DNA of 64,000 nt from Wolbachia endosymbiont of Ctenocephalides felis wCfeF (GCA_028571325.1 CP116767.1:1021150-1085149), one strand, 5' to 3'. Counted from the first letter of the stretch, positions 45,197 through 53,788 are shown. The notes: generated from the letters alone by a model not told the origin. Numbers and translations are program-made.

Positions 45197-45977
45197 CTTT
45201 TTGTTTGATAAAGTAAAAAACAAGCAAATAAGCGGTGTCACAGTCAATAATTGGAATTTACGTGTACCAATAACAAAAAATATCGATGATGCGCTAAAAG
45301 GCAAAGCTATAAACGATATCAAGCGTAGAGGTAAATACATAATCTGGAATACAGACAATGATATAGCCGTCATCATACATCTTGGCATGAGCGGAAAGCT
45401 TATATACGCTGAAGATAATCAGGTGCAGAATAAACATGATCACGTGATATTTTTGTTTTCCGACAATACTTCAATAGTCTTTAATGATCCAAGAAGGTTT
45501 GGATTGGTTATTGTTTTAAACAAAGCACAAGAAGTAAATTTTTTTAATAATTTCGGAATAGAGCCCTTAACGGATGAATTCAGTGGAGGCTATTTACAGA
45601 AGCTGCTGAAAAACAGAAAAACAAATATCAAATCAGCATTAATGGACAATAAATTAATAGTTGGTGTAGGTAACATATATGCTTCTGAGAGCTTGTTTAG
45701 AGCCCGCATATCACCACTCAGATCAGCACAAGATTTAACATACAGAGAGTGTGAAAAACTTGCCACTGAAATAAAAAATACTCTGATTGATGCAATTGCT
45801 GCAGGTGGTTCAACGCTGAGAGATTATGCACAGCCATCTGGATCTGTCGGATATTTTCAAAACAGTTTTTACGTATACGGTCAAGTTCAAAAACCTTGCA
45901 AAATTTGTAATAACACCATAACACTTATACGACAAAATGGCCGTAGCACTTATTTTTGCAATGCATGTCAGAATTAG
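45162..45977 (+). CDS. mutM: Formamidopyrimidine-DNA glycosylase
   Basis: A 271-residue repair enzyme that removes 8-oxoguanine. The N-terminus MPELPEVEVI carries the catalytic Pro and Glu. The catalytic lysine region is IHLGMSGKL, and the H2TH motif includes VGNIYASESLFRARISP. The C-terminal zinc finger has four Cys (CKICNN ... CNACQ). Full length for the family. Confidence 0.97.
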   Translation: MPELPEVEVISNFLFDKVKNKQISGVTVNNWNLRVPITKNIDDALKGKAINDIKRRGKYIIWNTDNDIAVIIHLGMSGKLIYAEDNQVQNKHDHVIFLFSDNTSIVFNDPRRFGLVIVLNKAQEVNFFNNFGIEPLTDEFSGGYLQKLLKNRKTNIKSALMDNKLIVGVGNIYASESLFRARISPLRSAQDLTYRECEKLATEIKNTLIDAIAAGGSTLRDYAQPSGSVGYFQNSFYVYGQVQKPCKICNNTITLIRQNGRSTYFCNACQN

Positions 45978-45992
45978 GTTTCATTTTTAGAT

Positions 45993-46586
45993 ATGACATT
46001 TTCACCTGCAAAAGATCCGTTTGATTTGTTTTCAAAGTGGTACAAAGCGGTACTCAATTCTTCATATAAAGAGCCAACTGCAATGACGCTGGCAACTTGC
46101 AGCAAAGACTGCATTCCATCTGCAAGAGTGGTGTTACTAAAGGAATATAGCGAAGAAGGCTTCGTATTCTTCACTAATGTAAATAGCAGAAAAGGAAAAG
46201 AACTGACCGAGAACCCCAAAGCTGCATTAGTATTTCACTGGATGGAGTTTTCTAGGCAAGTACGAATTGAAGGAGATGTTAAACTCCTAGACAGTGAAAA
46301 AGCTGACGAATATTTCTCCTCTCGAGCACGCAATAGTCAAGTTAGTGCATGGTGCTCAAAACAATCGAGCGTTCTGAAAAATTGGCAAGACTTTGAGCAA
46401 GCTATCAAGCTGAAGGAAAAAGAACTTTACAACACACAAGTTCCTCGCCCTGATTTTTGGGTGGGATTCTGCGTAATCCCAAAAGTAATTGAATTTTGGC
46501 AAGAAGGTGAACATAGAAGACATACCAGATTTAGATATACCCTTGTTGCAGAAAGCAACTGGAAAATAGAGCAGTTGTACCCTTAA
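45993..46586 (+). CDS. pdxH: Pyridoxamine 5'-phosphate oxidase
   Basis: A 197-residue FMN enzyme of vitamin B6 metabolism. SARVVLLKEYSEEGFVFFTN and SRKGKELTENPKAALVFHWM form the FMN site. The C-terminal signature is IEFWQEGEHRRHTRFRY followed by WKIEQLYP. It lies 15 bp after mutM and is probably cotranscribed. Confidence 0.95.
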   Translation: MTFSPAKDPFDLFSKWYKAVLNSSYKEPTAMTLATCSKDCIPSARVVLLKEYSEEGFVFFTNVNSRKGKELTENPKAALVFHWMEFSRQVRIEGDVKLLDSEKADEYFSSRARNSQVSAWCSKQSSVLKNWQDFEQAIKLKEKELYNTQVPRPDFWVGFCVIPKVIEFWQEGEHRRHTRFRYTLVAESNWKIEQLYP

Positions 46587-46721
46587 CCATGCAACACAAC
46601 TGCACGAACATTGTGATTCGATAATGATCCCCACTGGAAAATAAGGCAAAACTGGCTATAACACATGTCTTTGAAACAAATGTCCGATGTGCTGCACACT
46701 GAAATAACAGAAAACAAAACT

Positions 46722-47195
46722 TTAGTTTAAACCTTTCTGCTCTTGTGAGGAAAAACATCCTTTCACTTTTTCGATCATGGGTGATAGAATATATTCATTC
46801 ACTTTTTCAGCTATTGGTGCAATGATATACTTTGTTGCAAAAAATCCTGCAATTGGTGCTATGGCTCCTATCACTGCACCTGTTAAAGTTGCAGATCCTG
46901 CTCCAAGCATTGCACCAGGAAAAATAGCAGTTGTAGCTGCAGCAAGACCAACTCCGATTGCAGCGCTTGCAGCGCACAACCAAGCGTATTTGAAGAGATC
47001 TTCTTTGGAAAATATTCCTTCTCTTGTACTATTGTATATACTATATGCATAAAATAATACTGCAGGAACAACGGCAACAATCCCACCTATTGTCAAAGGT
47101 GATAATGCTGTAAAACTTAATCCCAAGCCTGTAAGTGCCCCTATTATAGCCCCTGCTACTGATAGTATAGAAAGTTCTTTAGCCTCTTCCTTCAT
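46722..47195 (-). CDS. Hypothetical glycine/alanine-rich membrane protein
   Basis: A 157-residue protein with four or more hydrophobic segments (ILSVAGAIIGALTGLGLSFT; IGGIVAVVPAVLFYAYSIY; CAASAAIGVGLAAATTAIFP; GAVIGAIAPIAGFFATKYI) and a polar end VKGCFSSQEQKGLN. The Gly/Ala-x3-Gly spacing suggests tightly packed helices. Unknown family; lineage-specific. Confidence 0.65.
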   Translation of the reverse strand: MKEEAKELSILSVAGAIIGALTGLGLSFTALSPLTIGGIVAVVPAVLFYAYSIYNSTREGIFSKEDLFKYAWLCAASAAIGVGLAAATTAIFPGAMLGAGSATLTGAVIGAIAPIAGFFATKYIIAPIAEKVNEYILSPMIEKVKGCFSSQEQKGLN

Positions 47196-47340
47196 ATAAC
47201 TCTCCTAATTAATCAATAATAACGTTTTCTGTAGAGTTTTAAACCCTCTCTATTGCTATTATAATTGGGTTAATTGAGTAAGCAAAGTAATTTCTTTATG
47301 GAATAGTCTTGGGCAAAAGAACGGAATAAGGACCTCGACT

Positions 47341-47460
47341 TATACCAATTCCCGTTACACAGAAAGCGAATAAACAATGATGCCACTTTACCACGCTATG
47401 CTACTTGCTTCAGTATGGGCCTTTTCCTCGTTATTGTCCTATGTAATGGGAATTGGTATT
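47341..47460. mobile_element. 120-bp mini element with terminal inverted repeats
   Basis: The ends TATACCAATTCCCGTTACAC (47341-47360) and ATGTAATGGGAATTGGTATT (47441-47460) are inverted repeats, about 17 of 20 matching, around 80 bp of noncoding DNA. This is the form of a MITE or a decayed insertion-sequence remnant. A single copy of the same end occurs at 60120-60139. Confidence 0.5.
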
Positions 47461-47499
47461 ACAATCATTTCAACCCCTATGATGCCATCCTAGCGCCCT

Positions 47500-47640
47500 T
47501 TCTCCTGTCCTCCCAGTACCAATTTCTTGTCACCCCAACCCCTACGATGTCCTCCCAGCGCGCGACGCTGGGATCTAGGTGAAAAAAGCTAGTGTCAAGC
47601 ACTAGGATGACGAGAGAAGAGACGCTGGCATGACACCCGT
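47500..47640. repeat. Cluster of degenerate palindromic elements (WPE)
   Basis: Multiple CTGTCCTCCCAG and CCCAGCG-CGCGA-CGCTGGG units and a CTAGTG-TCAAG-CACTAG hairpin lie before the terminase remnant. The rest of the gap 47196-47662 outside the mini element shows no gene. Confidence 0.6.
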
Positions 47641-47662
47641 CCTGGTGTAGACTGCTCTTAAG

Positions 47663-48136
47663 TCACAATGTGCGTATAGCTGCGACTCTGGAGGTGTTTT
47701 CTCTCATCCATTGCAGATATTGCACGGTGCTGTCGACTTGGTCATTGTGATGTGCTTCTGGGAACATTAAAATTTCATACTCAAAATCATTGAGCCATAT
47801 CGCCTGGTGCGGCAGAAAAACTTTTCCAGACTCTATAATCGGAACAATCTGATGGAATCGAGCGAGTTTATCATCATGTGGTACTATTTCGATGACTGGC
47901 AAATCACTGTTTGCCTTTAGCTCTTGCACCAATTGTTGACCACTTGTTTTGGCTTCGATCAAAATTGCGTGTGGTGTCCATCTTGCTGCTAAGGACAAAA
48001 CCTGCTCTTTAAGCTTTGGATACTCGAGTTTTGCACGATATACATCGAGTAAATAAAACTTATTGCCCACTTTTGCCCAAGTGGTGCAGACCACCGGAAG
48101 GGTGTCATTCCAGTGCTTGACACTGGAATCCAGCAT
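47663..48136 (-). pseudogene. Phage/GTA terminase large subunit, C-terminal nuclease remnant
   Basis: About 150 residues with the terminase C-terminal pattern: CTTWAKVGNKFYLLDVYRAK, LEYPKLKEQVLSLAARWTPH, ILIEAKTSGQQLVQELK and FPEAHHNDQVDSTVQYLQW, which hold the acidic nuclease residues. The upstream end reads straight into a palindromic element (48107-48129, encoding SSVKHWNDT). The start is therefore an artefact and the ATPase half is missing. The N-terminal piece lies at 50438-50747. Confidence 0.85.
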
Positions 48137-48386
48137 TAATTATATGATTCCATCATATAAATCTTTCCATTCTTGATTTGTTTGTTCAATCAAGTTTATT
48201 TTCCATTTTCTCTGCCAACTTTTTAGGAGTTTTTCCCTACTAATTGCTAAATTTATGTCTTGAAACTCCTCATAATAAACCAATTTACAGACATTGTACT
48301 TTGATGTGAAACCAGAGACGGCTTTGTTTTTGTGCTCCCAAATTCGTTTAATCAAATTTGACGTTATACCTATATATAGGGTTCCA

Positions 48387-48410
48387 TTACCCCGCCAACA
48401 ATGTTGCAAA
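48387..48410 (+). repeat. Left terminal inverted repeat of the cassette
   Basis: 24 bp, perfect match to the reverse complement of 50321-50344. It contains an internal dyad CAACA-A-TGTTG at 48396-48406. Confidence 0.85.
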
Positions 48411-48511
48411 AAACGTAAAATTAGAGAAAAGCATTTCTCGAAAACTTCTATGTCCAAAAACAAGAGTGCCATTTATTTATAGTGCCAACAATCAATTAAC
48501 CATCAGTTTCA

Positions 48512-48799
48512 ATGAATGATATGAACATATTATTTCAAGGAAAGGTCATGGGGAATAAGAGATTAGCTATACGGATTAGCTGTAGCTATGAAACTAACCG
48601 GTTGGCAGAAAAGTATTTGTTAGATGCTTATGAAAAAGCCGTGTCAAAGCAAGTAAGCCAAAAAAATTTAAAACATAAGAATGGGATTCAAGGAGGATCA
48701 AATGGTAACAGTGAGTTTATATGCAAGAGTTTCTTCAGGGAAACAAGCACAAGAAAATACAATAGCAAGTCAAGTTGCAGCTTTAGAGAAGCAAATTAG
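48512..48799 (+). CDS. Small ORF ahead of the serine recombinase
   Basis: 95 codons, MNDMNILFQGKVMGNKRLAI onward, with an early part (RISCSYETNRLAEKYLLDAY) that looks like a real helical protein. The last 30 codons overlap the recombinase gene in another frame and are compositionally odd (SSCSFREAN). Position suggests an excisionase-like or regulatory partner, but no helix-turn-helix is clear. It may be truncated by frameshift. Confidence 0.45.
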   Translation: MNDMNILFQGKVMGNKRLAIRISCSYETNRLAEKYLLDAYEKAVSKQVSQKNLKHKNGIQGGSNGNSEFICKSFFRETSTRKYNSKSSCSFREAN

Positions 48800-50432
48800 T
48801 ACGGATGGGTACAAATTATTAAGTGAGTATAAATTTATTGATAATGGCTACAGTGGATCTAATTTAGTCCGTCCTGATCTAGAAAAATTACGTGATAAAG
48901 TAACAGAAGGTAAAATTGATAGGATTTACATTCATTCACCTGATCGCTTATCTAGGAAATATGCATATCAAATGGTATTACTTGAAGAATTTGAGAAAGC
49001 AGGAGCAGAAACGGTTTTCTTAAATTATGAGATTAACGATAATCCAGAATCTCAGTTACTGTTACAAATGCAAGGTATGATAGCAGAATATGAACGAGCG
49101 AAAATTATGGAACGAAGTCGTCGCGGAAAGATTTACGCAGCTAATAAAGGTTGTGTAAGCGTAATGGGAGGAGCTCCTTATGGTTATCGTTATATAGATA
49201 AATATATGGGAGGAGGACAAGCTTTATTTGAAATAAACGAAGAAGAAGCTAATGTTGTTAGGAAAGTATTTTTGTGGGTAGGAAGAGAAAGGACAAGTAT
49301 TGGGGAAGTGTGTCGTCGGCTAAACACTATGTCTATTATAACACGAACAGGAAAAAAGTGCTGGGATAGAAGTGTGATTTGGGGTATGTTAAAAAATCCT
49401 GCTTACAAAGGACAAGCGGCTTTTGGTAAAACAAAAGTAGGTGTAAAGTTACAACATATCAGACCACAGAAACATTCTTGTGAACAACCGAAAGATAATT
49501 ACTCTACCTATTCTGTTGAAAAAGCAAATTGGATTTATGTTAAAGTGCCAAATATAGTGGACGAAGATGTATTTGATATAGTTCAAGAACAATTAGCTGA
49601 GAATAGAAAAATAGCAAGGACAAGAGAAAGAGGAGCAAAACATTTACTACAAGGTTTAATCGTATGTAAGCGTTGTCGTTATGCATATTACGGAAGTCCT
49701 GTAAGAAATAAGCGAGGAGAAAAAATTGATCATTATGCTTATTATCGTTGTATTGGTAGAGATTCTTACCGTTTTGGTGGTAATAAAATTTGTGATAATA
49801 AACACATTCGTACAGATGCATTAGAAACAGCCGTGTGGGAAGAGGTTAAGCATTTATTGAAAAATCCAAATAGGGTTTTAGAAGAATACAGGCGTAGACT
49901 TTCAGAGCTTAAAAAATCATCATGGGATCAAAAAAGCGATTTACTAGAGAAGCAAGAAAAGAAATTAAAACGTGGTATTGCTAGACTTATTGATAGTTAT
50001 GCTCAAGAATATATTAATCAAGAAGAATTTGAACCACGAATTAAAGCAATGAAACAAAGCTTAAAAACAATTGAAGAGGAGAAGAAAAGGATATTCGATC
50101 AAAAGAAATTAAAACAGGAATTAGCTTTGGTTGTAACCAATTTAGAAGACTTTTCTTCCAATATTAGATCAAACCTTGATAACGCAGACTGGCTAACTAA
50201 ACGTGATATTATCAGAACTTTAGTCAAGAGAATTGAAATTAACCTTGAGGACGTAAATGTGGTATTTCGTGTAAAAGAGCTACCAAACTCTTCTGGACAT
50301 AGTGGAGAAGAAAAGAAAAATTTGCAACATTGTTGGCGGGGTAATTGCGCTCACTTGCGAGTATATAAACATAATAACCTTTCATATATAGTAAATAAAT
50401 TTACTGGATTCCAGTGTCAAGCACTGGAATGA
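48702..50432 (+). CDS. Large serine site-specific recombinase (phage WO type)
   Basis: A 576-residue recombinase. The resolvase domain has catalytic Ser in LYARVSSGKQ, then YIHSPDRLSRKYAYQMVLLE with the active-site arginines and MIAEYERAKIMERSRRGK. A recombinase domain follows (VMGGAPYGYRYIDKYMGGGQ) with a zinc-ribbon (GLIVCKRCRYAYYGSPVR ... CIGRD) and a coiled coil (about residues 415-490). AAGGAGG precedes the ATG at 48702. The ORF runs past the cassette's right end: its last 29 codons are antisense of the GIY-YIG gene plus a palindromic element (FTGFQCQALE), so its stop is supplied by the insertion site. Confidence 0.9.
   Translation: MVTVSLYARVSSGKQAQENTIASQVAALEKQISTDGYKLLSEYKFIDNGYSGSNLVRPDLEKLRDKVTEGKIDRIYIHSPDRLSRKYAYQMVLLEEFEKAGAETVFLNYEINDNPESQLLLQMQGMIAEYERAKIMERSRRGKIYAANKGCVSVMGGAPYGYRYIDKYMGGGQALFEINEEEANVVRKVFLWVGRERTSIGEVCRRLNTMSIITRTGKKCWDRSVIWGMLKNPAYKGQAAFGKTKVGVKLQHIRPQKHSCEQPKDNYSTYSVEKANWIYVKVPNIVDEDVFDIVQEQLAENRKIARTRERGAKHLLQGLIVCKRCRYAYYGSPVRNKRGEKIDHYAYYRCIGRDSYRFGGNKICDNKHIRTDALETAVWEEVKHLLKNPNRVLEEYRRRLSELKKSSWDQKSDLLEKQEKKLKRGIARLIDSYAQEYINQEEFEPRIKAMKQSLKTIEEEKKRIFDQKKLKQELALVVTNLEDFSSNIRSNLDNADWLTKRDIIRTLVKRIEINLEDVNVVFRVKELPNSSGHSGEEKKNLQHCWRGNCAHLRVYKHNNLSYIVNKFTGFQCQALE
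50321..50344 (-). repeat. Right terminal inverted repeat of the cassette
   Basis: 24-bp inverted copy of the left end. It is translated as part of the recombinase tail (LQHCWRGN). Confidence 0.85.
50408..50430. repeat. Palindromic element (WPE) flanking the GIY-YIG gene, right copy
   Basis: ATTCCAGTG-TCAAG-CACTGGAAT with the outer context CTGG...GACACC. It is the reverse complement of the copy at 48107-48129, so the nuclease gene lies between inverted elements. Confidence 0.8.
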
Positions 50433-50437
50433 CACCA

Positions 50438-50747
50438 AAGTGGCTACTTGCATCACGCACCTTGTGTCGAGTGAGTGCTTTTCACTCAGCCGCTGAGAAT
50501 AGCTTGCAACTATTATCCTTGCAGTTGGCTGATTGCCCAGTATCCATGCGGGCCATGCAACGCTCACACACATGGACTTCATCGAGCGTGGAGGCATATT
50601 GAATATTATGCGCCTCACTTCACTGGCACTTGCCGCTTCCAGCCTGTCTGCTATGACTTTTATATACTGATAATTGTTATACTTATACCCCGGCATCACC
50701 GTTTTAAAGCATAACTCAATGAATTTTAGAAAGTTTATGTTTTCCAT
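50438..50747 (-). pseudogene. Phage/GTA terminase large subunit, N-terminal remnant
   Basis: About 100 residues: MENINFLKFIELCFKTVMPG, then VRRIIFNMPPRSMKSMCVSV with the Walker A-like PPRSMKS, and AWILGNQPTARIIVASYSQR. This is the standard start of a terminase ATPase. It breaks off at SLDTRCVMQVA, where the palindromic element begins. Roughly 200 residues of the middle are absent from the window. ORF reading past 50438 (VSFQCLTLESS) is element-derived. Confidence 0.85.
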
Positions 50748-50819
50748 ATTAGTCTCCTATTATCCAAGCAGCCTTTTCTTGTCATCCAAGTAGCGGACAC
50801 TGGTTTTTTTATGATGGTG

Positions 50820-50925
50820 TTATCCCAGTGCGTGGCACTGGGATCTAATGTCACTTTATGACGATGTCATGAAAGTGGCCCACCTCCTGTCATTCCAGTG
50901 CTCGACACTGGAATCCAGGAAAATT
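50820..50925. repeat. Two palindromic elements (WPE)
   Basis: ATCCCAGTG-CGTGG-CACTGGGAT (about 50824-50846) and ATTCCAGTG-CTCGA-CACTGGAAT (about 50898-50920), separated by the TCACTTTATGA tail. Gap 50748-51057 has nothing else that I can identify. Confidence 0.7.
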
Positions 50926-51057
50926 TGCTTGTTCACAAGCAAATTGATTCGGTGATCATAGAAAGTAGCTGATCTTATGCCAAATTTGATGAGGTTGCGT
51001 GATAAAGGATGGACAGAATTACACCTTCTGCCCAGTTCACGAATTGCAACTAAAAGC

Positions 51058-51500
51058 GTTAAAAATTTTACCGAATAGAAAAAAAAGCAAAAGAAGCCCT
51101 GGCCATTGTCTATTTTCAGTATTGGCGTTTTTTTAAGTCCTAAACGTTGCAATTTAGCGACTTTTAAACTGCAACAGACCCTTAGCTTAAGTGCTAAGAA
51201 ACTTACTAAGCAGAAAAAAAGACAAAAGAATCCCGTGGTAGATTGTTCTCACTCTCTAATCCTGAAAATTGGCGTACTATACTGTCTTAAACGACTTATA
51301 AGCGCGTTTCAGCTTGTATAGGGAAAAACCTAGAAGTCTAGGTAAAATTAATAAAGATATAAGGTGCACATAGTGCAAAAAATTAAACATAAGACGCCAA
51401 TCTTAATACTCTTGTCGTTTAATCTGCACAGATGAAGATAACTGAATACCTCCAACCCCATGATAACAGAACTGGCGAAGGTTGTCAAGTAGTTTTTTTG
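51058..51500 (-). repeat. Promoter-bearing noncoding repeat R6
   Basis: Diverged relative of R2/R5. On the minus strand TTGACA (51483-51488), 17 bp, TATCAT (51460-51465). Modules with GACGCCAAT, a TATAAGTCG/CGACTTATA block, AAAACGCCAAT and tails GGGATTCTTTTGTCTTTTTT and GGGCTTCTTTTGCTTTTTTT are kept. Confidence 0.7.
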
Positions 51501-51503
51501 TTT

Positions 51504-52667
51504 CTATAGTCCCATAGCGTGACGTATGAAATGTTTTTTGAGGAAACTTGAATTTTCAACTACCATTAAGCCAAGATTTCTCAGTACTTTAGCGCATAAT
51601 ATTCTGTTGGAAAATATCCTATTTAATCCATCAGTTGTAAGCGCCATGGTAAAATTATCGAAGCATCTATCGCGTGAAATTCTTTTCAGCAGATAACTAC
51701 TGCCAACGTCAATACCAGACGCTTTTGCAGCAGTTATGTGTCTTATAACACTTTCTACGTCTCTAATTCCAAGATTAAGCCCCTGTCCTGCAACTGGATG
51801 AATCGAATGGGCCGCATCGCCAATAAGCAAAACTCTGCCTTTATGCAGCTTTTTTGCAAAAGCAAAGCTTAAAGGATAGGATTTTCTTTCACCCTCTAGT
51901 TTTATTTCTCCTAAATAAGAACCAAATCTTTTTTTGAGCTCTGCGGTAAACTCCTTTTCAGATAGGCTAATCAGCATTTTTGAAATTTCAGATTTTTCTG
52001 TCCAAACTATTGAAGAAGTATGACCACCTTTCATCGGCAGAATCGCAAATGGACCACCGGGAAAAAACCGCTCCACAGCTAAGTTTTGGTGGTGTAGTTC
52101 ATGTTCTACATTAAATACTATGCTACTTTGCTTATAATCAAATTTTATTATTGGTATAGAAAATAACTCCGGTAGTTTGGAGTTTTTGCCTTCAGCACAG
52201 ATAAGTAGCGATGATATTAATTGCCGATTATCGTCAAGAGTAACTTCCACAAATCCCGCATCACAAGCGATTGTTTTATAAGAATGCGGAGAGTATATAT
52301 TTAGTTTATTCAAAAAATTATTATTGATTGCATTCCATATGGTAGCGTTATTGATAACATAGCCCATTGGCTCTTCACCGACCATTTTATGATCATAATG
52401 CACAGTAACTGGACTATTTCCATCTAATATGCATATATCAAGTATTGGTTCAGCTTCGCTCTCTATGAACTGCCAAATCCCTAATTTTTCCAGTATTCTC
52501 TTCGATCCTTGAGAAATAGCAAATGCTCGATTGTCATCGATTACGCGCGGTAAGCTATTTTTCTCAATCACAGCTACAGACACAGAGTCATTACTTAGGC
52601 CAATAGCAGTAATAAGACCAAGCAACCCGCCACCTGAAATGATTACATCATAATTCATTTTATTCAT
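51504..52667 (-). CDS. ubiH: FAD-dependent ubiquinone hydroxylase (UbiH/UbiF/Coq6 family)
   Basis: A 387-residue monooxygenase of ubiquinone synthesis. The Rossmann start is YDVIISGGGLLGLITAIGLS. The second FAD motif is GRVLLIGDAAHSIHPVAGQG followed by LNLGIRDVE. Which ring position it hydroxylates cannot be fixed from sequence, and one such enzyme often covers several positions in alphaproteobacteria. The start is an ATG; another ATG lies three codons later. Confidence 0.88.
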   Translation of the reverse strand: MNKMNYDVIISGGGLLGLITAIGLSNDSVSVAVIEKNSLPRVIDDNRAFAISQGSKRILEKLGIWQFIESEAEPILDICILDGNSPVTVHYDHKMVGEEPMGYVINNATIWNAINNNFLNKLNIYSPHSYKTIACDAGFVEVTLDDNRQLISSLLICAEGKNSKLPELFSIPIIKFDYKQSSIVFNVEHELHHQNLAVERFFPGGPFAILPMKGGHTSSIVWTEKSEISKMLISLSEKEFTAELKKRFGSYLGEIKLEGERKSYPLSFAFAKKLHKGRVLLIGDAAHSIHPVAGQGLNLGIRDVESVIRHITAAKASGIDVGSSYLLKRISRDRCFDNFTMALTTDGLNRIFSNRILCAKVLRNLGLMVVENSSFLKKHFIRHAMGL

Positions 52668-52718
52668 GCTAACCCTGAAATTACATTTTATCTGTTTTAA
52701 AAATAGTTTAAATAGTCT

Positions 52719-53735
52719 TTACAGGCTATTTAAAAAAGACTCAACATCCTTAGCAATGTCTTCATAAATCCCTACTAAACCTTCACTTAGCATTAAAGGA
52801 TTTCCACAATCAGAAGCATGGCATATTTGTGGATCTAAAGGAACTCTGCCTAAGAGTTTGATTCCTAACTCTTCAGACATTTTTTTTGCGCCATCTTTTC
52901 CAAATATATATATTTTTGAGTTGTTTTGAGTAAAATAGCTCATATTTTCCACGATGCCAATAATCGGCACGCTAAGCTTTGTAAACATATCGTAAATTTT
53001 ACGAGCTTCGATCAAAGCAAGCTCCTGTGGAGTTGAGACTATTATCGCCCCGGTTAAGTTAAAATTCTCCATCAGACTTAAATGCACATCACCGGTTCCA
53101 GGTGGCGTATCAACTATCAAATACTCTATATCGGACCATTTCGTTCCCATTAGCAAATTGTAAAGTGCTTTCGTGATCATAGGTCCGCGCCATATTGCTG
53201 CACGATCTTTATCGATAAAGTAACCAATTGAGATAGTGTGCAGTCCATGCTTTTCTATGGGCATTGCTTTGCCATCATGTATCTTCGGCTTTAATTCCTC
53301 AGCACCAAGCATTTTGGGAATCGAAGGACCATATATATCTGCATCAACTAGTGCAACTTTGCGCTTTAATTTTGCCAATGAAAAGGCGAGATTTAGTGCA
53401 ACCGTAGATTTACCCACACCTCCTTTACCAGAGGCAACAACAATTATATTCTTCACTCCCTTGATATGTAGCTTAGCTCTTTGTTGTCCAGCTTGCTTTT
53501 GACCAGTAGCAACCACGGTCACTTTCCCTACTCCTGGTATAGCTTTAACAGCTTGCTCACAATTTCTTCTTAATTCTTCACTTGCCTGTGTGTTGCCAGA
53601 AATCTCAAGCGCAAAACCAACATCTCTGCCCTTAATAACAATTGAGGATATTATGCCAAGAGCGATTACATTTTTATCACTTTTTTGCTCTATGACTTTT
53701 TTTAAGCTCTCTCTTACAACTTCTTTGTTGATCAT
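52719..53735 (-). CDS. mrp: Mrp/ApbC-family Fe-S carrier ATPase
   Basis: A 338-residue P-loop ATPase. An N-terminal DUF59/MIP18-like domain (about residues 1-90) is followed by the deviant Walker A GKGGVGKSTVALNLAF and LVDADIYGPSIPKMLG. YLIVDTPPGTGDVHLSLMEN is the Walker B region. After ENMSYF, where enterobacterial Mrp has a C-x-x-C for cluster bridging, this protein reads TQNNSKIYIFGKDG with no cysteine; loss at this site also occurs in other alphaproteobacteria. It carries or inserts Fe-S clusters. Confidence 0.92.
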   Translation of the reverse strand: MINKEVVRESLKKVIEQKSDKNVIALGIISSIVIKGRDVGFALEISGNTQASEELRRNCEQAVKAIPGVGKVTVVATGQKQAGQQRAKLHIKGVKNIIVVASGKGGVGKSTVALNLAFSLAKLKRKVALVDADIYGPSIPKMLGAEELKPKIHDGKAMPIEKHGLHTISIGYFIDKDRAAIWRGPMITKALYNLLMGTKWSDIEYLIVDTPPGTGDVHLSLMENFNLTGAIIVSTPQELALIEARKIYDMFTKLSVPIIGIVENMSYFTQNNSKIYIFGKDGAKKMSEELGIKLLGRVPLDPQICHASDCGNPLMLSEGLVGIYEDIAKDVESFLNSL

Positions 53736-53788
53736 TGACGCTTTTCTAAAACGCGGACAAGCCTGTCAGTAAAACCTCCGCTATAACT

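Larger units (their letters stand above)
48387..50344 (+). mobile_element. Serine-recombinase cassette with 24-bp perfect inverted ends
   Basis: The 1,958-bp unit is bounded by inverted repeats at 48387-48410 and 50321-50344 that begin TTACCCCGCC and contain CAACA-A-TGTTG. No target duplication longer than two bases is evident. Contents: a small ORF and a large serine recombinase of phage WO type. It splits a GIY-YIG gene precisely. It may be a stand-alone transposon or an integrase gene left after a WO prophage was lost. Confidence 0.75.
48140..50385 (-). pseudogene. GIY-YIG endonuclease gene split by the recombinase cassette
   Basis: On the minus strand 50385-50345 encodes MKGYYVYILASERN minus its last base, and 48386-48140 encodes GTLYIGITSNLIKRIWEHKN onward to LYDGII. 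Joining the two pieces removes exactly 1,958 bp and restores an unbroken 95-residue GIY-YIG nuclease of the YhbQ/UPF0213 type (VYILASERNGTLYIG is the canonical motif; R and E catalytic residues present). The intact gene would lie between two inverted palindromic elements (48107-48129 and 50408-50430). Confidence 0.85.

Noticed and set aside
48107-50430. The inverted palindromes as ends of one composite transposon including the recombinase
   Set aside because: The recombinase cassette has its own exact 24-bp ends inside the nuclease gene, so the outer palindromes belong to an earlier, separate event.
47196-51503. A complete WO prophage around the serine recombinase
   Set aside because: Only the recombinase cassette and two terminase fragments are present. 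There are no head, baseplate, tail or ankyrin genes nearby, and no cifA/cifB-like genes occur anywhere in the window.
52719-53735. Missing C-x-x-C in Mrp as a sign of a pseudogene
   Set aside because: The frame is intact, the ATPase motifs are complete, and related alphaproteobacterial Mrp proteins also lack this pair, so it is likely a lineage trait.
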